From positions 310,001-374,000 of the forward strand of contig NC_016631.1 in the NCBI RefSeq assembly GCF_000178955.2: a DNA stretch of 64,000 nt, given 5' to 3'. The position numbers and the translations under genes are program-made. The DNA is from Granulicella mallensis MP5ACTX8 (GTDB lineage: Bacteria > Acidobacteriota > Terriglobia > Terriglobales > Acidobacteriaceae). Of the stretch, positions 1-9,740 are shown piece by piece. Each line of letters begins with the position of its first letter. The first letter of the stretch is position 1. The notes under the pieces were generated by a model. That model was not told where the DNA came from, made no database searches, and saw only the letters and a program-made list of their open reading frames with translations.

Positions 1-2302
1 TTACACTGCCCTCAATCAATTCGCTTCTAACCCGCGCATAGCTACTCTGGTGAAGGCCTATGCGGGCTTGGTCGGAACGATTAGCAGTGCTGCTACCTCC
101 GTAAATTTGGGTAATGACCCTGTCACGGGGAATCCGCGCGGCACGGTCAATTTCGCCGGCGTGCAGCGTACACTGCCAAACTCCACAAATAGCCGCGAAC
201 TTGAAGCGACTAGCGATGTGAATATCTCCAGCGCCGATAAGCTTCGTTTCCGGTTCATCCAAAGCCCGAACGAAACTCCCTATGACACGGGTAACTTCCC
301 GGATCAGCTTCCAGGCTTTGATACGCAGCAGAACGGCATCGTTTACAACGCGGGTATCACCGAAACCCATGTCTTCAACCAGCATCTGTTGAATGAGGTT
401 CGTTTGTCGTGGGTTCGCATTGGTTTCAACTTCGACCTTCGCCCAGAAACCTATGCCAATCCTCTCGCGCTGGCACCAGCGGTCTCCATTGCAGGTATCA
501 CCGGGTATGGAATTCCAGCAGGTAGCGTGCCTCAAGGGCGTTCTCAGGATACGTACCAGCTTCAGGACGCACTAAGCCTTACTCTCGGCCGCCACTTCTT
601 CAAATTCGGATTTGACGTTGCGGACATCCGCATCAAGGATGGAATTCCGTTCAACTTCTACGGATCCATTCCTTATCAGGCACAGGCGAATGGCTATACC
701 GCGTTGGCCAATTATCTTGATGATTTCTCGGGATCGGGTAATGGCGATGCCACCATCAATTTCGGAAACCCAACCGCTCGGCCGGTAATTTGGGATCAGA
801 GCTACTATGCGCAGGACTCGTGGAAAGCTCTTCCGAACCTCGAACTTGATTTTGGTATGCGTTACGAATACCACGGTACTCCGTTCAACTACCTTGGATT
901 CCCTGGATTCGATGTAAACAATCCCGCTGCCTTCCCCTCCAGGGTTCCTGAGGTTGGAGACAAGAATAACTTCGGACCAAGAATTGGATTCAACTATCAG
1001 CCTGTTGCCGCTGGAAAGACCGTCATCAGCGGTGGATTCGGTGTCTTCTACTCCCATGTGTTCAGCAACATCATCGACAATATCCAAGGCAGTGCACCCA
1101 ATGCCGCGGCCAAGTCGATTGTCCCTGGAACCACAGGTCGCGGTACCCCCAACTGGTCGTCCATTCTCACGGTGTGCCCCACCTGTGCAATTACGACAAC
1201 AAGTGCGACCGCAATGGACACCTCAAACGTAATCAATGCTCATCTGCTCGATCCAATTACCTATGAATACAATCTGCGTGTTCAACATGAGTTGCCGGGT
1301 TCCTTCGTTGTTGCTGCGCAATATGTAGGCAATCGTACGGAGAAGGACTATGCAACGGAGGAGTTCAATCCGACAATTCCCGGTGCCACTCGTCTAGTGC
1401 CGACACGTGGTCGTATCATCCTGGAAGATAACGAAGCGGACTCGAACTACAACGGCGGTGAGCTTGATATTGAACACAGGTCGAGACATGGCCTCTCGCT
1501 TCGTGCCGCGTACACCTACTCCAAGATGCTTGACGATGGCTCCGAGATCTTTACCGATACGGGCAATGTCAATGGTTCTACCTATGCGGAGATCCAGAAC
1601 ACATCGCGTGCCAGAGAGTATGCCCCTTCGCTCTTCGATCACCGTCATCGCCTCGTAGTATCTGCCGTCTATACCCCTCCGACCTGGCATGCCCAAGGTG
1701 GAGCGCGGATAGCTGCGGCTATTGCTAACGGCTTCACCTTTGCAACCATCACTTCCTTCCAGTCCGGTCAACCTCAAAATGTGGAGATCGGATATGACTG
1801 GAACGGGGATGGCATCGGCAATGACCGTCCTATCCTGCTCAATAAGAGTGCTCCGATCACGAATTGGGCGGTCAAAGGGGAAGACTTCTTTGATGTTCCT
1901 GTCGGGACGCTGTGCGACGGACCTGAATTCTGGGCTACCAGTGATGGATGCCATGTTGTGAGTGCGGCAAATACTCATTGGGTCACCTCGAATTTCGGAA
2001 CGACACAAGGTACCGTCTCGCGCAATGCGCTCACTACAGACCATACGGTCAATACGGATTTGACCATACAGCGTTCCTTCAAAGTGTTTAAAAATCAGTC
2101 ATTTGATATCCGCGCTGAAGGGCTCAACGTCTTCAACCAGGCCAATACCGGCAGCTACAATGCAAATCTGATCACAGGTGTTCCGTTCAATGGAACTGAT
2201 GAGTCAGGGAATGTCTACACGGGAGCCACTACATTTGGTAACCGTTACCTCACTAGTACGGGTGGACGTATTCTCCGTTTCTTTGCTCGTTATCAGTTCT
2301 AA
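1..2302 (+). CDS. Oar-like TonB-dependent outer-membrane receptor, 5' part outside window
   Basis: The reading frame is open from base 2 to the stop at 2302, so the true start lies left of the window. The visible 767 residues are the beta-barrel of a large Oar-type TonB-dependent receptor. It shows repeated amphipathic strands rich in Tyr/Asn, the segments GGFGVFYSH and SYYAQDSWK, and a C-terminal aromatic strand ending in FARYQF, typical of outer-membrane proteins. Acidobacteria carry many such receptors with an N-terminal carboxypeptidase-regulatory-like domain and a plug, which would lie upstream here. The role would be TonB-driven uptake of a large or bound substrate across the outer membrane; the substrate cannot be read from the barrel. 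A strong hairpin follows the stop. Confidence 0.9.
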   Translation, partial: YTALNQFASNPRIATLVKAYAGLVGTISSAATSVNLGNDPVTGNPRGTVNFAGVQRTLPNSTNSRELEATSDVNISSADKLRFRFIQSPNETPYDTGNFPDQLPGFDTQQNGIVYNAGITETHVFNQHLLNEVRLSWVRIGFNFDLRPETYANPLALAPAVSIAGITGYGIPAGSVPQGRSQDTYQLQDALSLTLGRHFFKFGFDVADIRIKDGIPFNFYGSIPYQAQANGYTALANYLDDFSGSGNGDATINFGNPTARPVIWDQSYYAQDSWKALPNLELDFGMRYEYHGTPFNYLGFPGFDVNNPAAFPSRVPEVGDKNNFGPRIGFNYQPVAAGKTVISGGFGVFYSHVFSNIIDNIQGSAPNAAAKSIVPGTTGRGTPNWSSILTVCPTCAITTTSATAMDTSNVINAHLLDPITYEYNLRVQHELPGSFVVAAQYVGNRTEKDYATEEFNPTIPGATRLVPTRGRIILEDNEADSNYNGGELDIEHRSRHGLSLRAAYTYSKMLDDGSEIFTDTGNVNGSTYAEIQNTSRAREYAPSLFDHRHRLVVSAVYTPPTWHAQGGARIAAAIANGFTFATITSFQSGQPQNVEIGYDWNGDGIGNDRPILLNKSAPITNWAVKGEDFFDVPVGTLCDGPEFWATSDGCHVVSAANTHWVTSNFGTTQGTVSRNALTTDHTVNTDLTIQRSFKVFKNQSFDIRAEGLNVFNQANTGSYNANLITGVPFNGTDESGNVYTGATTFGNRYLTSTGGRILRFFARYQF

Positions 2303-2320
2303 TCGGCTAGCTGTATGTCC

Positions 2321-2362
2321 ATAACTAAAAGGCGCGCCCCATAGGGCGCGCCTTTTAGTTAT
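2321..2362. terminator. Bidirectional intrinsic terminator
   Basis: A perfect inverted repeat, ATAACTAAAAGGCGCGCCC against its complement, gives a 19-bp stem with a 4-nt loop. The stem has A-rich and T-rich flanks, so it can end transcription from either side. It lies just after the TonB receptor stop and faces the histidine kinase fragment on the other strand. Confidence 0.85.
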
Positions 2363-2480
2363 GGTCGATTAATGGATGCAGTGGCTTCATTAATCTAGTT
2401 CAGCATGAACTCAAAAAGCGACAATAATGACTGTCCCATCTAGAAGCCGCGCTAGATCATGTTTATCTGTGTTATCTGCT

Positions 2481-2765
2481 TCATGCTGTTTTCGCATGTT
2501 GTGGCAGTTCAAACGTAAAACAGCTTCCTTGCTGCGGTGTACTGGCGACAAGGATGGTTGCACCATGCCGTTCGGCCAAAGCCTCGGCTAATGCCAATCC
2601 AAGTCCTGCGCCACCTGGCGAGAGCTGCGAAGTATGATTGCCGCGATAGAACCTCTTGAAGATAGAGGGCAGAGCCTCTGCGGGAATGCCGATCCCTGTG
2701 TCACTTACTGAGAAGAAGACTGTCTGCTCTTGCAGATAGGTTTTCAGCGGTGAATCTGCGCACAA
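2481..2765 (-). pseudogene. Histidine kinase C-terminal fragment (HATPase_c only)
   Basis: About 90 residues match the end of a sensor histidine kinase: the G1 box SDTGIGIP, the F-box region IFKRFYRG and the G2 box GGAGLGLALAEALAERHG. The signal, HisKA and N-box regions are missing. On the minus strand the frame upstream meets a stop at 2790-2792, and the sequence there belongs to a TonB receptor on the other strand. The nominal TTG start at 2765 is therefore only the start of the remnant. The gene lost its 5' part together with the receptor's 5' part, most simply by one deletion across a shared divergent promoter region. It is not expected to make a working kinase. Confidence 0.85.
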
Positions 2766-5032
2766 AAGAAGCCACGGAACAACCCACCGTCAGCCTTTAC
2801 AGTAACGGTGGCTATACCAACATTCTCAACGGCCGCGCCTCTTATGCAACGGGCGGTACTGTTGGCAAGCGCTTTGGAGTGACAAAGCGCTTCGGTCTTC
2901 TCGGCAATGCCGCATATGATTACAACGGCCGCGGCATCGACAATATTCAACCTGGTCTCGATCCACTTTCTACTTTCGCAGCGCCTTTCTACGACAACAA
3001 CACGATCCGCGAGTATCGTTACTATCGTTATCGCTATGGTTTTGCGGGCAGTGCGGATTACCGGCTTAGCGAAAACGCCAGCATCTATGCGCGTGGGTTC
3101 TACTCAGACCTCAAGGACTGGGGCGATAAGTGGTACTACCAGCCTGTGTCGGCCGCTATCGATCCAGTAAAGGGATTGCCCAGCCCAACAGCTAATTCGC
3201 CATCCCCCAAGTTTTATACGTCCAGCAAGCGTCCTAATGCCTCCGTTGGAACCATCATTCTGGGTGGCAGAGATGTACAGGCCAAGCAGTGGATGTCCTA
3301 CCAGATCTCCGCGTCGCGTTCCTACGAAGTAGATTCCGCGGGTAATCCCAAGGCTGATTTTTCGTGGGTAGGACCGGCTGTAAGCTGCAACTACGCTCCG
3401 GCAAGCCAGGCAGACCTGTATCACCCGCACTTTGGAACTTGCGATACTACCGGCAACTCGCCGCTGCTGAATTCAGCCAACTGGATCTACAAAGACATTA
3501 CGATTTCGAAGGGCCTGAACGCACAGCTCAACCTGACAGCGCAGGCTTCCTATGCAAGAAACTACAACTCGAATGGGCACTTCGGAAACTTCGAGATGGG
3601 TTTCAAGTTTAGCAACGGTCACCAGAACCAGGACTCTACCGAGACCGTCTATGACGGCTGGTCTACGAAGGCCGGCTCGTCGACTCCTCTGATGAGCGCA
3701 CTGCAAAGCAACTTTCATAACACGGACTACTTCAGCGGCAATTACTTTGGTGGCAACTTCGGGCCAGTCTCCGATTTCAACCTGGTCCAGGCCTATACCC
3801 TGCAGAACTTTGCCGGCTTCGTAGATGGGCAGAAGACCGCTGCCGATATCTATCCCAACCTCTTCCATACCATCGAGCGCATCACGTCCGGTTACGCGAT
3901 GAACACGATCGACTTCGGCAAGCTGCATATCCAGACCGGTCTCCGCTTTGAGGCCACCCAAATGGATACCTTTGGCTATAACCTGACCTTCTACTCGGAC
4001 CCTAAAGGTGGCGCAGCCAGTGTGCCTTGTGCCTTCCCTTTGCCTCTTACCCCTAAAGATTGTTACAGCGCGGTGGGCGTCAATAATAATCCCTCCTATC
4101 TCGATGTGCTGCCGAGCGTGCAGATGCGCTATGCGCTTACACCGAACTCCGCCTTGCGCGCCGTGTACGCTCGTGGAGTTGCCCGGCCTGATCCGTACCA
4201 ACTGGTGCCTTATGTTTCAGAAGATCAGACAGCAAGCCCGGTCACGGTTGGTGTCGGCAATCCAAACCTGAAGCCTGAGCATGCCAATAACTATGACCTG
4301 TTGTACGAGGACTATCTCAATCCATTGGGTCTTGTTCAGGCAGGGTTTTTCTTCAAACAGCTGAATGCACCGCAGATCGAAACGGTACTGCCCGGCGGTC
4401 TCAGTCTCTCCAACTTTCCCGCAGGCTATTTTCCCGCGGCTTTGCAGACCGTTCTTGCGCAGTATCCTGGCGATTCGATCACTCAATTTGTAAACGGACA
4501 GAATGCCTGGCTCTATGGCTTCGAGCTCAGCTATCAGCAGCATCTGGATTATCTTCCGGGTCTGCTTCGTGGTTTAGGAATCTCCGCGAACTATAGCTAC
4601 ACGGCTTCGCGTGAGAAGGGCGTTCCTCTGCGTACCGATCACCCGACGCTGATCGACCAGTCTCCCAACACCTGGAATCTCAGCCCCACCTATGACACCA
4701 AGCGGCTCTCAGTGCGTGCGGGGCTGGCATACAACCAGGCGAGTCTCTTTTCTTATAACTACACCTCGCCTTCGCTGGTCAGTGGGTCCGATCCAAGTGG
4801 CCTGGGACCGAAGGGACCTTCCGGCGATGTCTACACTCTGACCCACTACCAGGTCGATGCGCAGGCGAGCTACCGCTTCTACAAGGGATTTAGTGCGGTC
4901 GTCTCCGGATTAAATCTCAACAACGAAGTCTTCGGCTACTACACAGGAAGCACGCAGTTCGTGAATCAGCGTGAGTTCTACAAGCCGACTTATACCGGTG
5001 GCATTCGGTATAACTTCGTGCGACACGAGTAA
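2750..5032 (+). pseudogene. TonB-dependent receptor lacking signal peptide and plug
   Basis: The 760 residues form a TonB-dependent receptor barrel, with KPEHANNYDLLYEDYL typical of the barrel and a C-terminal strand ending YNFVRHE. The sequence begins with VNLRTKEATEQPTVS, which resembles the segment just after the plug domain (GGxVNLxTK). No signal peptide, TonB box or plug precedes it; immediately upstream is the tail of an opposite-strand histidine kinase. The GTG at 2750 is therefore unlikely to be a real start, and the product could not be exported. The nearby phytase suggests the receptor once served phosphate-ester uptake, which is inference. A misassembly at about 2,750 is the alternative. 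Confidence 0.75.
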
Positions 5033-5049
5033 CTCTGAATAGGTTGCTG

Positions 5050-5091
5050 CTTTGAGAGGACGAGCTGAAATCCGTCCTCTCAAAGTTCTTT
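5050..5091 (+). terminator. Intrinsic terminator after the TonB receptor
   Basis: A 13-bp perfect stem (CTTTGAGAGGACG and complement, 10-nt loop) ends in TTCTTT. It lies 18 bp after the receptor stop and before the phytase ribosome binding site, so the two genes are probably transcribed separately. Confidence 0.75.
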
Positions 5092-5150
5092 ATTCAGGAG
5101 CGTTTTCGCTGCATCGATAAAAGGTCAAAGGTTGTTTTCAGGAGAAGTAC

Positions 5151-6476
5151 ATGAAGTTGTTTCGTCCCTCTATCTCAGCATGCGCGGCTCTGCTATGCGT
5201 TCTATGGCAAAGCCCTGCTGAGATATCGGCACAGGCTACAAAATCCGCCGCTGGTTCGGGCGATACCCTCAAGCTTGTCGTCATCCTCAGCCGACATGGC
5301 GTGCGTTCTCCGACACAGGCAAATCCGCAGCTTGATCTCCTCTCTGTGAAGCCCTGGCCCCAGTGGACGGTTGCTCCGGGAGAACTTACTCCACGCGGAG
5401 CGCTGCTGCTAAGACAGTTTGCAACGTGGGAGCGAACACAGCTTGCCGCACAAGGCCTGTTGCAGCCGCAAGGCTGCGCTGATGCAGATCAGGTGTACGT
5501 TTACGCAGACTCCGATCAGCGCACCATCGCCAGCGGCCATGCGCTGGCCGAAGGTCTTATGCCGGGCTGCACGGTTCGCATCGATTCACTGCCGCAGGGC
5601 ACAGAGAATGCGCTCTTTCATCCGCTGGCTGCGAAGGTGATTCAAGGCAATGCACAGCTCGCCGCCGCCGCACTCCGCGAACGTGTGCATGAGGATCCCT
5701 CCACACCTGCACGCGAGCATCAAGCTACTTTGGACGAGTTGCAACGCATCCTGAATAGCTGCGCAACACAGCCGTCCTCGTGTTCGAAGGTCCCGGCGGA
5801 GAAGGCAACGTCCGTGACTGGAATTGTTCCGACGATTACCTCAGGCAAGGGCGATCATCTTGCAGACCTGCGCGGACCGCTGTCTGTGGGGTCCAGCATG
5901 TCGGAGAACCTGCTGTTGGAGTATGCCGAAGGCCTGCCTGCGGACCAGGTCGGCTGGGGCCAGGTGCAGGAGCAGCAACTGGAGAGGCTGCTTTCGCTGC
6001 ACACGGCTTACTTCGATCTTGCTCATCGCACTCCTTATTTTGCGCAGGTAGAAGCCTCCAATCTGCTCGACCATATTCGACGCACACTCGAACAGGGCGC
6101 GACCGGCAAGGGCATCGACGGCGCGATTGGGTCTGTAGGAGAGAAGGTCGTGATTCTGACGGGGCACGATACCAACCTTGCAGGGGTGGCGTCTTTGCTG
6201 GGCATTCACTGGAACCTGGATGGACGCCGCGACGATACTCCGCCGGGAGCAGAGATGGCCTTCGAGCTCTGGCAGCATGGCGACACGTACTCTGTGCGCG
6301 TTCGATACTCCTTGCAGACGCTGGCACAACTGCGTGCGGCGCAGCCACTTACTGCGGCGAACAAGCCCGCGTCAGAGATGCCTGAGATGTCTTGTAAGGA
6401 TGCCACGGGGCAGTGCAGCCTCGCTGCCTTCGAGCAACTCGTGCAACAGGCTGTGAGACCGGAGTTTATTCGTTAG
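5151..6476 (+). CDS. Secreted histidine acid phosphatase (phytase / glucose-1-phosphatase family)
   Basis: This 441-residue protein belongs to the branch-2 histidine phosphatases (AppA/Agp type), which hydrolyse phosphomonoesters such as phytate or glucose-1-phosphate in the periplasm. The catalytic RHGVRSP motif lies at residues 48-54, with His49 as phospho-acceptor. The substrate-pocket segment DSDQRTIASG follows at about residue 120, and the proton-donor pair His339-Asp340 lies in LTGHDTN. A signal peptide spans about residues 1-28 (hydrophobic CAALLCVLW, then ISAQA). The ATG is preceded by AGGAGAA. Several cysteines suit a disulfide-bonded export product. It lies downstream of a TonB receptor fragment, a pairing that suggests phosphate-ester scavenging. 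The exact substrate is not decided by sequence. Confidence 0.9.
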   Translation: MKLFRPSISACAALLCVLWQSPAEISAQATKSAAGSGDTLKLVVILSRHGVRSPTQANPQLDLLSVKPWPQWTVAPGELTPRGALLLRQFATWERTQLAAQGLLQPQGCADADQVYVYADSDQRTIASGHALAEGLMPGCTVRIDSLPQGTENALFHPLAAKVIQGNAQLAAAALRERVHEDPSTPAREHQATLDELQRILNSCATQPSSCSKVPAEKATSVTGIVPTITSGKGDHLADLRGPLSVGSSMSENLLLEYAEGLPADQVGWGQVQEQQLERLLSLHTAYFDLAHRTPYFAQVEASNLLDHIRRTLEQGATGKGIDGAIGSVGEKVVILTGHDTNLAGVASLLGIHWNLDGRRDDTPPGAEMAFELWQHGDTYSVRVRYSLQTLAQLRAAQPLTAANKPASEMPEMSCKDATGQCSLAAFEQLVQQAVRPEFIR

Positions 6477-6531
6477 GCCGCTTATGCAATGCGGAGAAGC
6501 AACGGCAATACAAGGCCACAGGTAACACGAT

Positions 6532-7701
6532 CTACTTCTGTTGCCAATGCACTCCATCGCCGCTGACCCAGACCACGCCAGCGTCTGTAGTCAGTTGAAA
6601 GCCTGCCGTTTGCACCTTTTGTTTTTGCACGACAGGCTGCTCAAGAGCCTGTGGCGAAAGCGCAAGCAGCATCACCTTCCCCTGCCACTGCGGCTTGACG
6701 GACTTCCAGTGCTTGCCGCCGTTTTTGCTGACGAAGAGTGCTCCTGCTGTATCTGCGGCAAGCATGCGCCGGCCGTTGGAGGCCGAGGCAGCCGAGGGTA
6801 GATTGCTGGGCAACGCATGCACCGTGTCGACAACTTCGTTCAGACTGTAGACAGGGATATTGGGGGCCGCGCTAACCTCAATGGTCTGGTTAGTGGCTTG
6901 AACCGTAGTACGTGCTTCGATAGGCAGCGTCTCCGTCGTTGTGGACTCAGCGGATATCTTCGCAGGTAGGGCAGGCGCAGGGGCTACCGCTGTTGGGTTC
7001 GATTTCGCAGCCAGATTGGCCGCTGCTTTTGCAGGCTGCAGCGGGGCTGCTGCTCTGTTGCGCAGTAGCATCCCTGTACCGCGTGTTTCGTCGTTGGCAA
7101 CAGCGCCAGCCGACGCAGCTACAAAGTCGTTCATCGCTGTCGGCTTCGTAGTCTGGGGCGAAATGGCGGGTTCCGTAGTTGCACTCCTGCGTTTGCTGAA
7201 GCTGGAGATCGCATCTTCCGCTTTTCCGGAAGGAGTTGGTGCCACCGCTTCAGGAGCGGCAGCGGTCGGAGATACTGGAGCCGTTTTGGGCGAGGCTCTT
7301 CGCGGTGCAGGGGGCGCTCCTTCTGCTGGTGGCGCAACGGGCGGAAGGTTTGGGGCGGGTTCGACCTTCGCGTTCTCTGTCGTCGTGGGCGTTTGTGCAG
7401 TGCGGTACAGATGAAGCGATACGGTAACGATCAGCGCGCACGCCACAACTATCGTTGCTGCGCTGAGCATCGACATCGGGCTGAACCGGAACCACTCACG
7501 CCATGTTCGAACGGCCTTCGCTGGTGCAGGCTCTTCCGCTTGCTGGGTCTGCCGGGCAAGAAAGACGATCTGCCGGCAGTGCGAACACTCGGACAGATGT
7601 GCCAGGCTCTCCAGGCGCTCGTGCTCGGGCAGCACGCCTTCGAGAAAGGCGTTGAGCTGGTCCGCTTCGAGGTGCTGGCCGGGTTGGAGAAGATCGTTCA
7701 T
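6532..7701 (-). CDS. Zinc-finger anti-sigma factor with periplasmic Asp-box tail
   Basis: The N-terminus carries an anti-sigma zinc finger (HLSECSHCRQ, about residues 33-42). One transmembrane helix follows at about residues 77-97 (MLSAATIVVACALIVTVSL). After it comes a long Pro/Ala/Thr-rich linker. The last 80 residues hold Asp-box (BNR) signatures, SKNGGKHW and SGDGVHW, as in sialidase and PSII-assembly beta-propeller blades; there are too few for a full propeller. The start codon overlaps the upstream sigma gene by 4 bp (ATGA), so the two are translated together. The predicted role is membrane sequestration of that sigma factor, released by an envelope signal. The linker and tail are unusual and may be the sensor. 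Confidence 0.85.
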   Translation of the reverse strand: MNDLLQPGQHLEADQLNAFLEGVLPEHERLESLAHLSECSHCRQIVFLARQTQQAEEPAPAKAVRTWREWFRFSPMSMLSAATIVVACALIVTVSLHLYRTAQTPTTTENAKVEPAPNLPPVAPPAEGAPPAPRRASPKTAPVSPTAAAPEAVAPTPSGKAEDAISSFSKRRSATTEPAISPQTTKPTAMNDFVAASAGAVANDETRGTGMLLRNRAAAPLQPAKAAANLAAKSNPTAVAPAPALPAKISAESTTTETLPIEARTTVQATNQTIEVSAAPNIPVYSLNEVVDTVHALPSNLPSAASASNGRRMLAADTAGALFVSKNGGKHWKSVKPQWQGKVMLLALSPQALEQPVVQKQKVQTAGFQLTTDAGVVWVSGDGVHWQQK

Positions 7702-8669
7702 GTCTGCTGCTTGCCCGAGGGCTTTGTCTTATCGCCTTCTGTCTGATTGGAGAACGTTGGAGCTACCGAAGTTTGCAGCAGATTCCGCAAATTGATCGTG
7801 AGATCGCGCGGATCGGTTCCTAGTGCCTCTTCCGCGGCTCGCCTGCTCATGCCCGAGGCCTGCAGGCGTTTTAACAGTTGTTGATGCAATCCCGAGGTCA
7901 GCCGTTTCAGCTTGCGGCTGACGGTAGCCTCATGAACCCGCAGGAGTTGCGCGATCTGTAGCAGGGTTCGCTGGTCGAGAAAGTAGGCCGACAGCAGGAA
8001 CCGGTCCTCGGGTGCGAGCGCGCGCAGGGCCTCCGCCAGCGAGCTGCCGAGCCGGGCAAGCATTTCAGAAGTGGGGGTTGGAGCCGTCGGCGCGGCGGCG
8101 AAGTCGGTGTCTTCGAGCGGAGCCTCGCGCCGGGTGCGGCGATGGTGGTCTACATGCCGCTGGGCGAGCGTTGTACGCAGCCAGCCCATCAGCGACCCTC
8201 GTCCGGAGTACGAGGCCAGGGGCGAACGCCGTTGGCCGTCGCGCTCGTTGAGCCCAAAGAGTTCGGAGTAGAGGGAATCGGCGAGGTCCTGTCCAAGCGA
8301 GGACGACCCGGTCATCGCAACGGCGGCCTGTGTGAGCGGAGCTCGAAAGCGCTGGAGAAACTGCTGCCACGCCGCATCGCGTCCCAGAGCGCAGGCATGC
8401 GCGAGGGCCAGCTCTCGAAGTTGCAACGAGCGATAGAAGGCTTCGATCTGCGTAGGAGTAGCGCTTGCGCCCTGAGGAAGGCCGTAGTTGTACTTCGCGC
8501 CGACAGTAAGTAACTTCTGTGCCAGCTCTGTTCGACCAAGTTCGAGGCTATCGGCTTCCGCTTCGCGCCAGAGAGCGTCGATCAGTGTCGCGGAAATCTG
8601 CGGCTCCGCGGCACCTTCTGCAGTGGCTGGCGGTCCCAATTCGACGGGTTGGGCTGAAGCAGAGTCCAC
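7698..8669 (-). CDS. Sigma-70 family (ECF-like) RNA polymerase sigma factor
   Basis: The protein has an ECF-like core. A sigma2-type helical region with DLADSLYSELFG leads into GRGSLMGWLRTTLAQRHVDHHRR. A sigma4-type HTH follows, with LAPEDRFLLSAYFLDQRTLLQIAQLLRVHEATVSRKLKRL. At 323 residues it is longer than usual ECF sigmas because of an N-terminal extension of about 90 residues and an 80-residue tail. It would direct RNA polymerase to stress or envelope promoters. Its partner anti-sigma gene overlaps its stop by 4 bp. The start at 8669 is the first Met of the frame; a later start would still keep the core. Confidence 0.88.
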   Translation of the reverse strand: MDSASAQPVELGPPATAEGAAEPQISATLIDALWREAEADSLELGRTELAQKLLTVGAKYNYGLPQGASATPTQIEAFYRSLQLRELALAHACALGRDAAWQQFLQRFRAPLTQAAVAMTGSSSLGQDLADSLYSELFGLNERDGQRRSPLASYSGRGSLMGWLRTTLAQRHVDHHRRTRREAPLEDTDFAAAPTAPTPTSEMLARLGSSLAEALRALAPEDRFLLSAYFLDQRTLLQIAQLLRVHEATVSRKLKRLTSGLHQQLLKRLQASGMSRRAAEEALGTDPRDLTINLRNLLQTSVAPTFSNQTEGDKTKPSGKQQT

Positions 8670-8909
8670 GCCCTCAAGATACGTGAACGGAGGGTCTACA
8701 GCACAATGGATTTCGCGAAAGTCCTCTCCCGAGCTACGGTGCCGGGGGTGGACTCAGAGGCTAGAGCTGTAACGAAGAGATGCTCCGAGTCTGCGAGATA
8801 CGAGGGTCGAGATACGAGTGAATCACTCGCCTCTCGCAACTCATTTCTCGCAACTCGGCGCAAAACCGAAGAACGCCACAGAGGCCGAGCGGGTGGCGCT
8901 CCTGCTTCA

Positions 8910-9740
8910 TTAGCGAGACATCAGTTCGTCGTACAGCATGTCTCCGACAACCTTGCTCGCTGCCGTCGAGGGATGCGCCTCGTGATAGTAGAAATGTGTC
9001 GCCGGAGTGGAGCATGGCGTCGTGTCTTCGTTGAAGATCGATCGGCCTGCGCACTGGTTTGTTACATCGGTGAACCCATACTTTGAGGGGTTCTCCAGGA
9101 TCGCATCAAAGAAAGCACCCCATTGACTGGTCCTCACCTCAGCCCCCATCAGCTTCGGACCTATCTCCGCGGGAATCCTCCTCAAGGCTGGGTTCAGTCG
9201 AACAGCCACTGCCCTGAATGCAGGGATCTTCTCCGGAAGGATTGCCACGGAAAAGCGGCGCGCGCCGACCGCGTATAGCGAATCGATCTCTCCCTCAAGA
9301 TTGGCGACAGTCTGTTCTGTTGAAAGGCTGTGGTCGTTCAGTCCACCGGCGAGGAAGAAAAGTGTCGTTGCAGGATCGAACGAAACAGTGCCTGAGTGCA
9401 CCATCGCGACGAACTCGGATACCTGGTTCTTCATCCCGAAGCCAAGCCATCCGTGCGGCACCGCCTGGCCCGGGTTCTCTCCTGAAGGGGCGCCGCTGAC
9501 GGCGAAGTTGAGACTCTTGCCTGCGGAATCCGGCGTGTTTGAAGCCACCATCGTAAGCCCGAGCCGTTTCGCGAGATAGGCCACCGCCGTGGGACCATCG
9601 CTATCGACCCAGCCGCGCCCGATGTCGGAATAACTATCTCCGAAGACGTACAGACGTTTCGGGGGCTTCGCGGCAAAGGCTACATGGCACAGCAGAAACA
9701 GTCCCATGGCGGATAGAACACCGGTTCGTATTCTCTTCAT
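8910..9740 (-). CDS. Secreted SGNH/GDSL hydrolase
   Basis: This is a GDSL-type esterase/lipase. Block I is YVFGDSYSDIGRGW at about residues 31-44 (catalytic Ser in GDSYSD). Block III shows FFLAGGLNDH, with the oxyanion Asn. The C-terminal block has YYHEAHPS, supplying the catalytic His in HPS (the usual DxxH spacing is slightly different here). A signal peptide is visible at residues 1-23 (MGLFLLCHVAFA). The product should act on an acyl or acetyl ester outside the cytoplasm; the substrate is unknown. Its start overlaps the end of the HxlR gene by 4 bp, so they form a two-gene operon opposite the Old Yellow Enzyme. Confidence 0.88.
   Translation of the reverse strand: MKRIRTGVLSAMGLFLLCHVAFAAKPPKRLYVFGDSYSDIGRGWVDSDGPTAVAYLAKRLGLTMVASNTPDSAGKSLNFAVSGAPSGENPGQAVPHGWLGFGMKNQVSEFVAMVHSGTVSFDPATTLFFLAGGLNDHSLSTEQTVANLEGEIDSLYAVGARRFSVAILPEKIPAFRAVAVRLNPALRRIPAEIGPKLMGAEVRTSQWGAFFDAILENPSKYGFTDVTNQCAGRSIFNEDTTPCSTPATHFYYHEAHPSTAASKVVGDMLYDELMSR

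Noticed and set aside
572..1087. A 171-codon minus-strand frame in the first TonB gene
   Set aside because: It lies fully inside a clear receptor gene and has no recognisable domain.
8812..8900. Short direct repeats (CGAGATACGAG, TCTCGCAACTC) and a weak stem before the sigma gene
   Set aside because: They are brief, imperfect and have no clear regulatory layout, so I do not claim an operator.
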